From Branchiostoma floridae (taxonomy: Eukaryota > Chordata > Leptocardii > Amphioxiformes > Branchiostomatidae), in the NCBI RefSeq assembly GCF_000003815.2, contig NC_049984.1, positions 28,022,089 through 28,086,088 of the forward strand: DNA of 64,000 nucleotides, read 5' to 3'. Numbering within the stretch: position 1 is the first letter of the stretch; each line of letters starts with the position of its first letter. The translations under genes were made by a program, and so were the position numbers. The notes under the pieces were generated by a model, which saw only the letters and a program-made list of their open reading frames with translations, was not told where the DNA came from and did not search any database. Shown here piece after piece: positions 53,083 to 62,701 of this stretch.

Positions 53083-53248
53083 GTGGTTGCCTTTGTGCTC
53101 ACGCCTGTGTATTGTTTGTGGTTGCCTTTGTGCTCACGCCTGTGTATTGTTTGTGGTTGCCTTTGTGCTCACGCCTGTGTATTGTTTGTGGTTGCCTTTG
53201 TGCTCACGCCTGTGTATTGTTTGTGGTTGCCTTTGTGCTCACGCCTGT
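53083..53248. repeat. 35 bp minisatellite, about 4.7 copies
   Basis: Units start at 53083, 53118, 53153, 53188 and 53223 with gtggttgcctttgtgctcac and are nearly identical. A period of 35 carries the reading through all three frames, so the three overlapping ORFs (53081-53512 and others) are by-products. The array borders a gap and is probably longer in reality. Confidence 0.9.
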
Positions 53249-53309
53249 TGGGGAGGTCTTTCTATATTACAAAATGTGGTCATCAGACAAAACCTGCCAT
53301 TGCTAACTC

Positions 53310-53597
53310 CAAAGTCCGGAGTGAGTCATCTGCATTTTGGCTGGATGCGACTACCTGACGTCATTTGCTGGCATAACGCATCTCAAACGCCTGTTTCAGA
53401 ATTTGGAAACAGAAGGCATTCTAGACACATTGTCAGTTTTAGATATCTTTGCCCTTTATTTGTGTACCTACCACTCATCAACTTTGCATTGTTCGATTGT
53501 AGGGGTTGGTGAAAGCACCGCCTATCAGAACCTCTTGTTCATCCCTTTTCGTTATCTTGCATTTCCCCTTTTCGTTTATGCCAATGTAATATCATAG
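53310..53597 (+). pseudogene. Fragment with GCDYL...GIT motif (XPG-like nuclease relic, transposon-linked)
   Basis: The reading ICILAGCDYLTSFAGITHLK followed by LDTLSVLDIFALYLCTYHS is open. A G-C-D-Y-L block ahead of a helical turn occurs in FEN1/EXO1-type nucleases and, with different flanks, in numerous repetitive animal proteins. The flanks here resemble the latter more. No other domain is seen. Confidence 0.3.
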
Positions 53598-54349
53598 GCT
53601 GTAGAGCGTTTTTCAGTGACTTCTTGCCGTCTTGAACATTTTTACAAAGTTGAGGAAGGAAGGCCTATAAAAAATATTAACATGGAGGTAGGTCTTAGCT
53701 AAAAAAACACCTATCTGTCGAAAATTATATCAACGGGTGCGGAAACCTACTGATCCAATTACCATCAAAGTGATCTTACAGTACATGTTTTATTTCAGCT
53801 AAATGATACCAACAACGGCCAAGAGAACCCACAGATACACCTACACAAAGCCCGAGGAAACAGACTCATGGTACATGTAACCGATTATCATTTTATAAAA
53901 ACCACAAATAGAGCCATGTTTAAGCATGTCTAACAAAATATAAATCGAATGATAGCCATATTGTTACATGATATTTGTTACATCGATGTCAATAAAATTA
54001 AATATGTCCATTAACAATTATCGTACAGACCGACCTCCGCCAACAATCCGAAGTTATACACAACAAAGAACGAACACATGAATGGTAATGTGAGTACAAC
54101 GATGCCTTATGCTATCAAAAGAACAAATGTCAAGTATAACAAGAACATTTAAACCTATTTTAATTTTAAGTTTCCTGTTCTGTAACATAACTAGATACAT
54201 GTATTCCTTCCAAAGGATTATAAAATCTACAGGGAACAAAGTTGGCGTATGCTATATCAAGTTCAACTATCAACAATAACTATCCATCCATCCAAATATA
54301 TCTTTTGTATAAATTGAGAGTCATAGTCATGTAAGTTGTCAAAACCATG
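53598..54349. other. No supported gene
   Basis: AT-rich, no motif. Confidence 0.4.
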
Positions 54350-54369
54350 ACATGATGTCTATTACTCGG

Positions 54370-54860
54370 CCACGTAAACGACGGAAGAACCCAGAGCAAC
54401 GTTGCACCGTGCAACTACAACAACGAGGCCAAAGCGACCATCGGCTTTGGCGATCTCGCAAACGGATTCATGGAAACTACGGGTGGGTACAAAGTTGCGG
54501 TATGCTATCTCAAGGTCAACTGTCAACCATAACAGTCCACCCAACCAGATATAACTACAGCGCTGACCATGACATGATCTCAATCCCTCCAGGCCACGTT
54601 AACGACGGAACTGCCCAGAGCAACGTTGCACCGTCCAACTACAACAACGCATACGGCGACGCGGCCACAGCGACCTTCGAATTCGGAGCCGTCGCAAACA
54701 GTTTCATGCAAACTACAGGTGGGTACAAAGTTGTGGTATGCTATCTCAAGGTCAACTGTCAACAATAACAGTCCATCCAACCAGATATAATCCCTCCAGG
54801 CCACGTTAACGACGGAAGAACCCAAAGAAACGTTGCAACGTGCAACTGTAAATATATCAT
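54370..54860 (+). repeat. Tandemly repeated exon-like unit (three copies)
   Basis: Copies begin at about 54368, 54593 and 54799 with cacgt(a/t)aacgacgga. Copy 2 is open as SADHDMISIPPGHVNDGTAQ, SNVAPSNYNNAYGDAATATF, EFGAVANSFMQTTGGYKVVV and CYLKVNCQQ, then a stop. Copy 1, in its own frame, reads almost the same (GHVNDGRTQSNVAPCNYNNE, FMETTGGYKVAVCYLKVNC). Copy 3 is truncated after about 55 bp. The two full copies keep the protein sequence better than random decay would. The unit looks like the last beta strands of a small extracellular domain; family unknown. No signal peptide or upstream exon is found. Confidence 0.55.
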
Positions 54861-54879
54861 TTGTATAACTTACTAGTGA

Positions 54880-55289
54880 GGGCTTTCCCCATATGGGAAC
54901 CTCCGTATTGCTGACCAGTACCCCAGAGACTTCAGGTTTCTGGGAAAGAAGTGTTTGTGCTCTCTCGAAACCGTTGACAGGGGCGGCTCCTTTAGGAACT
55001 GACATGACGAATGAGCATATGTTTCTAATAGTCTGCCCTGGTCGAGGTGATAAAGAGCGGAGATGTGAAGAAGGGTCAGAACCGATTGACCGGAGAACAG
55101 AGAGGGTGCCAGACGATCCAGTGTAAATAAAGACCAACTTTTGCCACGACAACAACGTTTCTGTTCTCACTCTCTTGCTGTGGATTACCCTATCCTTCTT
55201 AATTATTTACCGACTACGCTAGAGGGTACACAGCTACGTACAAAATCGCTAACGTGGCCAGGTTGTCACAATCTCAGTACCGAGCAGAG
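54880..55289 (+). mobile_element. Probable 5' LTR end and leader of Gypsy element
   Basis: Located just upstream of a Gypsy gag, with the polyadenylation signal aataaa at about 55126 and a GC-poor leader. The boundaries cannot be fixed because a second LTR copy is not in the window. Confidence 0.35.
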
Positions 55290-55418
55290 ATGACGGACTT
55301 ACCGCTGTCTGAGATGTTCAGGATGTGGTCTCCGGTGTCCTCTGCTCTCTCGTCTAAGGTTGCCAATCCCGTGCAGGAAGGCTTTACCGGATCCGTGCCG
55401 TCAACGCCATGTAAATAA
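55290..55418 (+). CDS. Small upstream ORF, 42 codons
   Basis: It reads MTDLPLSEMFRMWSPVSSAL and ends at TAA, 33 bp before the gag ATG at 55451. It could be an uORF of the element or a decayed N-terminus of gag. Confidence 0.3.
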   Translation: MTDLPLSEMFRMWSPVSSALSSKVANPVQEGFTGSVPSTPCK

Positions 55419-56111
55419 TTTGCTTAGTCGAGTCAATACGGTGTACCAAAATGCCCGTGGACGATAATGACAAACAGTACGTCGTTCTGGCGACCGACAG
55501 GAAGCTACCACAGTTCGCCGGCCTCCCCTCCAAACCGGGAGACTTGTCGGTGGATCAATTCGAGTTAGAATGTAAACGCTCTTTCAAGGTATGGGGGACC
55601 CCTATCGAACAACAGGGCTTCCTAGTAGGCCGTGCGTGCGTCGTTGAGGCTAAGACCCACATCCAACTCCTTAGCGACACAGATAAGGATGATGCGACCA
55701 TTGTATTTACGCATCTGACATTCTATCAGAATGTCCTTGATCTGAAGGAGGCGCATGCCGACAAGGCCCCGTTTTCGGCACTAATCCAGGCCTTCTATGG
55801 CAGGCAGCAATTGCCCGGTGAGTCAATCAGGCAGTACGCCTTGGCATTGAACACAATCCTGCGTCGCGCTAGCGACAAGGACGAGAAGGATAACAAGCAG
55901 CTGCCTCACCCCGACCGCACGTTGCGCGATAAGTTCGTAGCGGGGCTCAGTGACGCGGGGCTCAGACGGGACCTACTAAAGCTCATCAGGGGGAAGGGGG
56001 ACGCCAAGTTCAAAGATGTCCGCGAGGAGGCGCTCCACCTCAGCGGGGAGTACGACAGAGAGGCCATGTCGGAACCCACCCTGCGAGTGGCCATGCAGTC
56101 GGCAGACATAT

Positions 56112-56572
56112 GCAGAGCAGTGACCACCAATCATGTCTTCCCTATCCTTATAATGCATTTAATGGCAAATAGAAGCTGTCAAAAGTCACCTACCTGACGT
56201 TTCGTTCTCGAAAAACTAACATTGAGAGGGTAGCCCGGCTTCTAAAATGTCCATTCTCAACTTTTCGGAACTTTCTGACCACTGGAACACATGTGATTTG
56301 CATCCAAACGCAACTCGGTGACCTTTGACCCCATCTGGCACTACAATGACAGCTACATAACAAACTTCTTTCTAGTGTCCAGGCACCCAAAACAGGCTTG
56401 AAAGTCTGGTTTTTTCGACATAATAAAAAACCTACAACCCTTACCTGTAGAATACAGCTCCAAGATGCCAACATTTCCAAAGAAAAACACATCTTCTGAT
56501 ACTTTTAAAAATCAATCCTGAGGGGACTCACCGGGGACCTTCTGCGCAGCCGTCAATTAGGGTCATTGCCCT
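56112..56572 (+). repeat. 0.46 kb unit, copy 1 (MITE-like)
   Basis: Starts GCAGAGCAGTGACCACC and ends GGGTCATTGCCCT. Its two ends are imperfect inverted repeats of each other, so a single unit already looks like a miniature inverted-repeat element. Nearly identical to 57445-57905. Confidence 0.75.
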
Positions 56573-57904
56573 TGTAGGGGCCCGAACTTGAGAATTGACA
56601 AGTTTCATTCATTTCGCATGATGCGGGTAAGAGTTTTCAAACATTATCCCAAGTTTCAAAGCTTTCTGACCAAGAATGCTCCCAGGGGAATAGATCTCAT
56701 GGCATGTGTCAGAGGACTTTCCTCAGGGCTTTGGCAGTGGTTTGAGGCATTTGATAGGCTCCATAGCATTGACCAAAAAGTGACACAAACTGAAGAGAAA
56801 GTTAAAAGCTGATCCTTCTAGAATAAGGAAAGTATTCTCCCACCATTTACACACCTAAAGTTGTATTGAAAAGCTGCCAGGTTAGACTTTGAAGCATTTT
56901 ATGAGAGTGCATATTACATTATCAATAAAAGGTACAGAAAGTAAGAAATCAGGCCCAAAACCAGTAAAATGGCAGAATTTCTCAATAAATTTCAGTCAGT
57001 TGAGTCAGGTAAAGCCTTTCTTTTGCCCATATAACCAATTTTTGGGAACATATTGGCCCCCAAGGATATATAAGCCCCAAAGGACACACCTACCCCCCCC
57101 TCATTCTATGCACTCTCATCATCTGCTCCAAAGTGTGGTCTAACAGCATTAAGATACAAATTTTGGTGTCTAAACTGATGGAGAGTAGTCCCCTTATGAC
57201 AGGGTGAGCAGATTTTACCATTTTCCCCTGTTTGTGCCACTTTTTGCTAAACAGTATGAAGTCTAACCAAAGCCACAAACCTTACCACATCCCTCCTGAC
57301 ACCTGTGCTCCCTGGGGACCAATCCTTGGAGTAGGGTCTCCGTGAAGTCTTTGAAACTTGTGACAATGCTTGACAACCCTTCCCGCATCACTTGAAGTGT
57401 CTTAACACCTGCTAATTTTGAACTTGAATACCCTGCCGAACATGGCAGAGCAGTGACCACCAATCATGTCTTCCCTATCCTTATAATGCATTTAATGGCA
57501 AATAGAAGCTGTCAAAAGTCACCTACCTGACGTTTCGTTCTCGAAAAACTAACATTGAGAGGGTAGCCCGGCTTCTAAAATGTCCATTCTCAACTTTTCG
57601 GAACTTTCTGACCACTGGAACACATGTGATTTGCATCCAAACGCAACTCGGTGACCTTTGACCCCATCTGGCACTACAATTACAGCTACATAACAAACTT
57701 CTTTCTAGTGTCCAGGCACCCAAAACAGGCTTGAAAGTCTGGTTTTTTCGACATAATAAAAAACCTACAACCCTTACCTGTAGAATACAGCTCCAAGATG
57801 CCAACATTTCCAAAGAAAAACACATCTTCTGATACTTTTAAAAATCAATCCTGAGGGGACTCACCGGGGACCTTCTGCGCAGCCGTCAATTAGGGTCATT
57901 GCCC
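56115..57904. mobile_element. Composite insertion: two 0.46 kb units around a palindrome
   Basis: Bounded by TGCA on both sides (56111-56114 and 57905-57908). The outer ends are short inverted repeats (GAGCAGTGACC at the left; GGTCATTGCCC, i.e. GGGCAATGACC, at the right). Inside lie two direct copies of one unit (56112-56572 and 57445-57905, same length; I saw one substitution) separated by about 0.87 kb that is an imperfect palindrome. No protein is encoded; the repeated minus ORFs at 56190-56492 and 57523-57825 are the same shadow twice. Confidence 0.75.
56590..57430. repeat. Imperfect palindrome (arms of about 0.35 kb)
   Basis: The left arm reads gatgcgggtaagagttttca, caagtttcaaag, caaaaagtgacacaaactg and ttatgagagtgcata. 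The reverse complement of the right arm reads gatgcgggaagggttgtcaa, caagtttcaaag, caaaaagtggcacaaacag and gatgagagtgcata, in the same order. The centre is at about 57010. It can form a long hairpin; it looks like a foldback element. Confidence 0.7.
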
Positions 57905-57905
57905 T
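57445..57905 (+). repeat. 0.46 kb unit, copy 2 (MITE-like)
   Basis: Same length and orientation as copy 1; the one difference I noticed is caattacagc in place of caatgacagc. It carries the outer right terminus of the composite insertion. Confidence 0.75.
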
Positions 57906-58143
57906 GCATGGCCAGGCCCCTAAAGAGGATCCCGGACCTGAGCGCCCACGTCGCTCGATTGACGGCAGAGCTTGCTACTTTGAAGGGGCAATTCAACCAG
58001 CAGCGCCCCCACCCCCCACCCCTTTCAGCCACGCGGCCTCCCGACGGACAGATATTCTCCTAACGGTAGGCCGTACTGCCGTCGGTGCGGCGTACTCGGC
58101 CACATTGCCCGCAGGTGCTTTGTACAGCCGGCACAGGCTAACG

Positions 58144-58262
58144 GGTCTGGGCGAAGGTACTAGCCTGTGCAGCCCTCATCCCACAGCTTTGGAACATTTT
58201 GCCGAGAACACAACGATTATGAAGAAGAGTCTACCTGAGGAATAAACTATGCGCAACGTGCA
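58144..58262 (+). repeat. Dispersed repeat, copy of 7447-7570
   Basis: Matches over gcagccctcatcccacagct, gccgagaacacaacg and tctacctgaggaat. It follows directly after the gag end. Confidence 0.55.
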
Positions 58263-59292
58263 ACCTTGGAGTAGACAAAGTTACTGCCATGGAAAAATGA
58301 AACCACTCACGAAGAAACGCAAGATCAATCCTAATCCAAAGCGCCACAGCAGTGCCTTTGATTTGTTCAAAAGTGATTTCTTCACAGGTATTCAGTGGAA
58401 TTTGATGAAGTTTTAAAGATTTCATCACTGTTACCTCTTCTATTTGCATTTAATGTACCGCACCATATGAAGAAAAAAGTCCACTATCTTGCACTATATA
58501 TTGTAAGCATCATGAGAGATGTACAAAATCTGCACCTTCAAAACCAATGTTCACTGCTATCTCCTAGCATAATTTTTCCAACATCCATTCTTAGTTCATT
58601 GCGTGTGGTCAAATGGCCTTGCAAGGAACAAACCCATAGAAAAGAAACATGTTGGTTGAGATGTAGACGAAGCGTAATGGATCGTGGGATTACATGTTAT
58701 ATCACAAATTAATTTTGCCTTGTAAGGGAAACCAGGGAGCATCAAGACGAAAGAGACATCTGCTGTATTTACTAGTAAGAAGCTACAGGAGACAGAGCCT
58801 GAAGCATACAGGCAGTCACCCAGATCAAGCCCGAGGACTGCACACCTGAGGAAAGGGCCCAGGCAGTCCAGATGAGCTCACCCCAAGACAATGTTAATTC
58901 TACTCTATTCAGCATTATTCTCTTTAAACCATTAAACATAGGTACCTCACAGCAGGCCGGAAATTTCTGGCAATTCTGCTTGGTTTGAACTAAGCCAACA
59001 GTAGCTCCTTCTGCCTATGAAGATGCAAATTAGAAACATGACGTCTTAACCTCTCAAGACATGAAAGAAGCGATGGAGTCCATGGAGGCATAAAGCCAAG
59101 GGCTGTTGAACAGCTGTGGTACAAACAGGTGAATCAAACAAAGAGCAGGCAAGGCAAAAATTACGGTAGGGGAATCAGGATATCCCTAAGCTGTCGTGGA
59201 CAAGGGCAATTTTGTACCAGTGGCGCACGATGCAGAGTTTGTTGTTGCAGATCATGACTTTGCACATGTATAACTAGTCTCCTTTTACAGAC
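58263..59292 (+). other. Unassigned; possible relic near 58730-58880
   Basis: A reading FTSKKLQETEPEAYRQ, then after a shift QIKPEDCTPEERAQAVQ, may be a transposon-linked gene relic. The rest is non-coding. Confidence 0.25.
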
Positions 59293-59465
59293 TCTTCAGT
59301 GTCCTCCTTGCCACACAGTTCAAGTGTGTTTGCCAGGCAACTTGGGAAGGAGGGGTGGTCAGACAACCCTGTACCTGTCATCGGATAGGGATGGAACAAC
59401 CACCCTCCAAGACATACTGAACGGATACTACAAAGAATACAAGTGTCAAGTTGCCTGTACTAATG
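59293..59465 (+). pseudogene. Exon-like relic, unknown
   Basis: The acceptor ctagtctccttttacag is followed by DSSVSSLPHSSSVFARQLGK. A second frame reads TTLYLSSDRDGTTTLQDILN, GYYKEYKCQVACTNG, up to GTATGT. Sensible peptides in two frames suggest a shifted exon; not recognised. Confidence 0.3.
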
Positions 59466-59869
59466 GTATGTCATCTTTTTGATGAAGGAGCTTTCAAACT
59501 TAAAAGTGGACAACGATGGGACCACCCGTCCTCCCCCTCAGCAAAAGTGAGGACCAGAGGCTGAAAGCGAAGCTGAAAGTGTTCTTCAATGACACACAAA
59601 AGCCAGTAAGGTAACTTCAGGATTCAACATGTTTTCTTAATAGAAAATAGTCCACATGTCTGCATGCACTTCTTTGTCACTTTGACATTGGCCAAAATAA
59701 TAAGTCACGGTTAACAAAACATCATATTCTTAGAAAGGTAAATTGATAAGCTGCACTGGTTTGCGATGCAAAACGTTTTTGTGAAGACCAAGGGTGACCT
59801 AACCTATTAAAAGTTTACTTCTTTGATATATTTCTACCTCTTGTACTTCCGTAAGGGACCGTACGATAT
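59466..59869. other. No supported gene
   Basis: AT-rich, no motif. Confidence 0.4.
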
Positions 59870-60015
59870 TTATCGGGGGGGGGGGGGGGGAGGGCTGGTG
59901 CGTTGGAAGTCCGATCAAAAAATTTTTTCATGGCCCTCCCCCCCATCTAAAAAAAAATTAACGTGACCCTCCCCCCCACCTCAAAAAAATTTAACATGGC
60001 CCTCCCCCCGACAGG
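59870..60015. repeat. G run and short C-rich/A-rich tandem repeat
   Basis: A G run at about 59875-59890 is followed by three imperfect units of about 35 bp with landmarks atggccctcccccc and aaaaaaattaac. Confidence 0.7.
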
Positions 60016-61185
60016 CATCATTCAAGGGGTAGAAAAACAACGCCCGGCGTACAACCGGTATAGCTCATGCATGTCAAATGCATACCGGGTGACGAATGTC
60101 GCATTCACATGTGTATTTGAAAACAACAACAACAAAAAAACACATTAAAAGTTGTAAAATCGTGTTAAGATCTGAAGCGATCTACTATTAGTGTAACTAC
60201 GGTAAAGCATTGAAATTGGTTTAATTAACGTTACATATTCAACGTTACTAGAGGTTTTTATAAAAACCAAATCAATCACATTACGATACGGCCGATTTGC
60301 ACTCTCGTCTGACGTGAAACAGATGGTGAAAACCGGAAGTGAAGAGATCGTTGGAAGCTACTATTTATTAAAAAATAGAAGATTGAAAACATATATAAAA
60401 ACATTTGAAATGTAAAAAGCAAAGAAATGTTTTTTTTTATCAATCAAAGCTTTCAGAAACATCCGGCGCCATGTGCCGCAGCTGGTACGAAAATGATAAA
60501 CTCACCCAAAAAAAAGCAGGGCAAGCTCAGCACTTGAAATCGTGACCTGAGTTTTTAGATTTGTAGCTGACCGTGTGCTATTCGCTAAACAGAATCAGAC
60601 AGGAAAATTTTCGTTTCCGTGCAGCTGGGAGAGAATAGACGATGGTGTGCAAAAAGAACACTGACCGTTGCAACTTTCCGCCCTGCATCCACTATGCGTC
60701 CACATTCGCGCGCGTTGTCACATCTACTTTTCGGCGTCTCCAGGAATCGTCCAAAAATCTTACGAAAACTAGATATCCAGGATTCGTACTTCCGGTGCAG
60801 TCAATCATGGTGATTGACAGTACAGAAAACATTATTATGCACGCCCATTTTTCCATATATGGGTCGACCTCGTGGACCTCGACAGACTCAAGTTGCGAGA
60901 GATTAAAACCCGGAAGTGACCGCTGCCCTCCCCATGATAGGACGTCATCTGAATGCTACTAACACGTAAATAGAATGTGACGCTACACGAAAAACAACTT
61001 CAAACACACAACACATAATATAGACTGTTATTGTCTATCGTTGTGGACAACGGTTGTCTTTAGACATGCGTTCAGAGTATTACGGGGCACCCGCGGTGCA
61101 GGATACCATTGCGGTGCGTGCGTGACCCACAGTGACCGCTTGCTCGCAAATAAAAAATGGCGGGAGAATTCCTTATTTTCGTCAG
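60016..61185. other. No supported gene; first degenerate palindromic sites
   Basis: The ORFs at 60619-60962 have no motif. Near 60769 the sequence ctagatatccag followed by gattcgt is a diverged member of the site array below; gtctccaggaatcgtcc near 60736 is another partial one. Confidence 0.35.
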
Positions 61186-61189
61186 GCGT

Positions 61190-61836
61190 TCAGGACGTTT
61201 TCTGGATATCCAGGAATCGTCCTCCTGTTCAGGCCGTTTTCTGGATATCCAGGATTCGTCCTGAGTCTGTTCAAGCCGTTTTCTGGATATCCAGGATTCG
61301 TCCTGAGCCTGTTCAAGCCGTTTTCTGGATATCCAGCAAGCGTCCTCTTGTTCAAGCCGTTTCCTGGATATCCAGGATGTGGACCAGGCTTTGTGTGACA
61401 AAGGGACGCCATCTGGATGCTATTAACACGTTACCGTGAATGTGTCGCTATACGGAAAACAACAGTAACTTTATCCCATCTTGACTGCCATTTGTTAATT
61501 CATTACGCAAAACGCATTTGGGGCCTGATACGTAAGTAACATGTAAACATCAAAGTATCATTATCAACATTCGTTTAAGTTCTGTAACACCAGGATCAAC
61601 AGAATAAACTACACGATCTTCTTGCGGGGAGATACAAAGATGGCGGCTTTCTGACGAAAACAACATGCCCCCGCCCTCCGCATAGTCTCCTCCCTCGAAA
61701 ACAGGAAGCTCCACCCCCACGTACACGTTCTGCATAAACACCGTCGTCTATCCAGGAAACGTCCTGTTTGCGACGATTTCTGGATATCCAGGAATCGTCC
61801 TTCTGCTCAGGACGATTCCTGGATATCCAGGATTCG
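61190..61836. repeat. Array of a 12 bp palindrome in 39-42 bp units
   Basis: The perfect palindrome CTGGATATCCAG occurs at 61202, 61241, 61283, 61325, 61364, 61780 and 61819, usually followed by gaATCGTCC or gattcgtcc. The first five are spaced 39, 42, 42 and 39 bp, all multiples of 3, joined by gttcaagccgttt. At 61812-61836 the palindrome widens: the flanking gacgatt and aatcgtc words are complementary between neighbouring sites. Because spacing is a multiple of 3, both strands are open (FSGYPGFVLSLFKP on +, SWISRKRLEQ on -), but neither has a start or known domain. Confidence 0.85.
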
Positions 61837-62114
61837 GCATATTACGAAAGTTAGATACTGACGAAAGTTGGATACAACACGCGTCGTCTCACTGACTTCA
61901 AATTTAATCGTCCCCATATGTTTTGCACCACAATAGTACACGTGACTTGATCGAAGGCTCTGATTCGCTGAATGTCTGAGAGCATGACCCCTGACCTCCA
62001 GTTAGCGCGAAGTTGTGATTTCTGTGTCGCTTGCCCGCTGCTATTCTTCAATACGCAATCAGTTTTCATAGTGTCAAATCGTCAGTTTTTTGAGTGGAGA
62101 TCAACAGTAATAGA
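61837..62114. other. Presumed promoter/5' region of the next gene
   Basis: No TATA box is obvious. The site array ends about 280 bp upstream of the ATG at 62115. Confidence 0.25.
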
Positions 62115-62324
62115 ATGAGAGACAAACGCGGAGTGTGGAGAGGTGCGTGCACGCGAAGAACATGCCCTGCAGACTGCACCGAGTATGATAGGGAGGACGG
62201 GAAAACTTCGTGTGGGTACTGTGGCTGTCCCCCTGGGGAACACCGAGAAGTCACCGCACCTCAGGAGACAAGTGATGCGCCGTCAGCTGCTTCTACTAGT
62301 TCTACCAGCAGCGCGTTCCACAAG
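62115..62324 (+). CDS. Exon 1 of a zinc-binding/coiled-coil gene
   Basis: ATG at 62115, 70 codons, ending exactly at AAG|GTACGG in phase 0. It holds CTRRTCPADCTEYDREDGK and CGYCGCPPGEHREV, a Cys-rich motif C-x4-C-x3-C ... C-x2-C-x-C-x4-H. Similar small motifs (C..C...Y ... C.YC...P..H) occur in various invertebrate proteins of unknown role. A Ser/Thr-rich linker follows. Exon 2 opens in the same phase 377 bp downstream, which supports a real gene. Confidence 0.55.
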
Positions 62325-62701
62325 GTACGGACTATCTAAACATATTCTGTTTCGGAATTTAAAATATAGTATAATAAAAGAACATGGTTCATTGCATTGC
62401 TTTTCCAATGAGTACCGCTTTCTACAAATTTAATAGTACAAACTGGGAATATGTCTATATTTATGCTGACCACTTTACTTAGCACCTTCAGGGATCATAT
62501 TGTTATTCAAAACGGTCACGTAATTCTTCCATTGACTTTTATAAAAGAGAATGTTTACAATTCACTTCCTGCTTTTGATATACATACTCACCACAAAGAA
62601 ATGCAAACTTGCACAGAGTTATTTGTCATAATGTAAAATACCTATCTACCTATTAAATGGTAAGAGGACATTCAATTAAAATATTATTTATCTCAATCTA
62701 G

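Larger units (their letters stand above)
55451..58164 (+). pseudogene. Ty3/Gypsy gag (ARC/PNMA-like capsid), interrupted by a composite insertion
   Basis: The ATG at 55451 opens a capsid-like protein: KLPQFAGLPSKPGDLSVDQF, ALIQAFYGRQQLPGESIRQY, TLRDKFVAGLSDAGLRRDLL and VREEALHLSGEYDREAMSEP. It is broken at 56115 by the insertion described below and resumes at 57908 with ARPLKRIPDLSAHVARLTAE. After one frame change near 58060 comes CRRCGVLGHIARRC (C-x2-C-x4-H-x4-C) and a stop at about 58164. Joining across the insertion keeps the frame. The overall layout matches Gypsy gag of the type from which ARC and PNMA genes arose. Pol is absent downstream. Confidence 0.75.

Noticed and set aside
53081-53512. 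143-codon Cys-rich ORF (LCSRLCIVCGCLCAHAC...)
   Set aside because: Produced by the 35 bp minisatellite read through three frames.
56190-56492. Identical 100-codon minus ORFs here and at 57523-57825
   Set aside because: They are the same non-coding stretch in the two copies of the repeated unit; no domain and no start context.
56112-57905. The 461 bp direct repeats as LTRs of a young retrotransposon
   Set aside because: No primer-binding site, polypurine tract or coding region lies between them, the unit lacks TG..CA ends, and each unit has its own inverted termini. A composite of MITE-like units fits better, but an LTR origin is not strictly excluded.
61190-61400. Regular repeats with spacers, CRISPR-like at first sight
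   Set aside because: The repeat is a 12 bp palindrome in 39-42 bp units whose spacers are also similar to each other, the genome is eukaryotic, and no cas genes are present.
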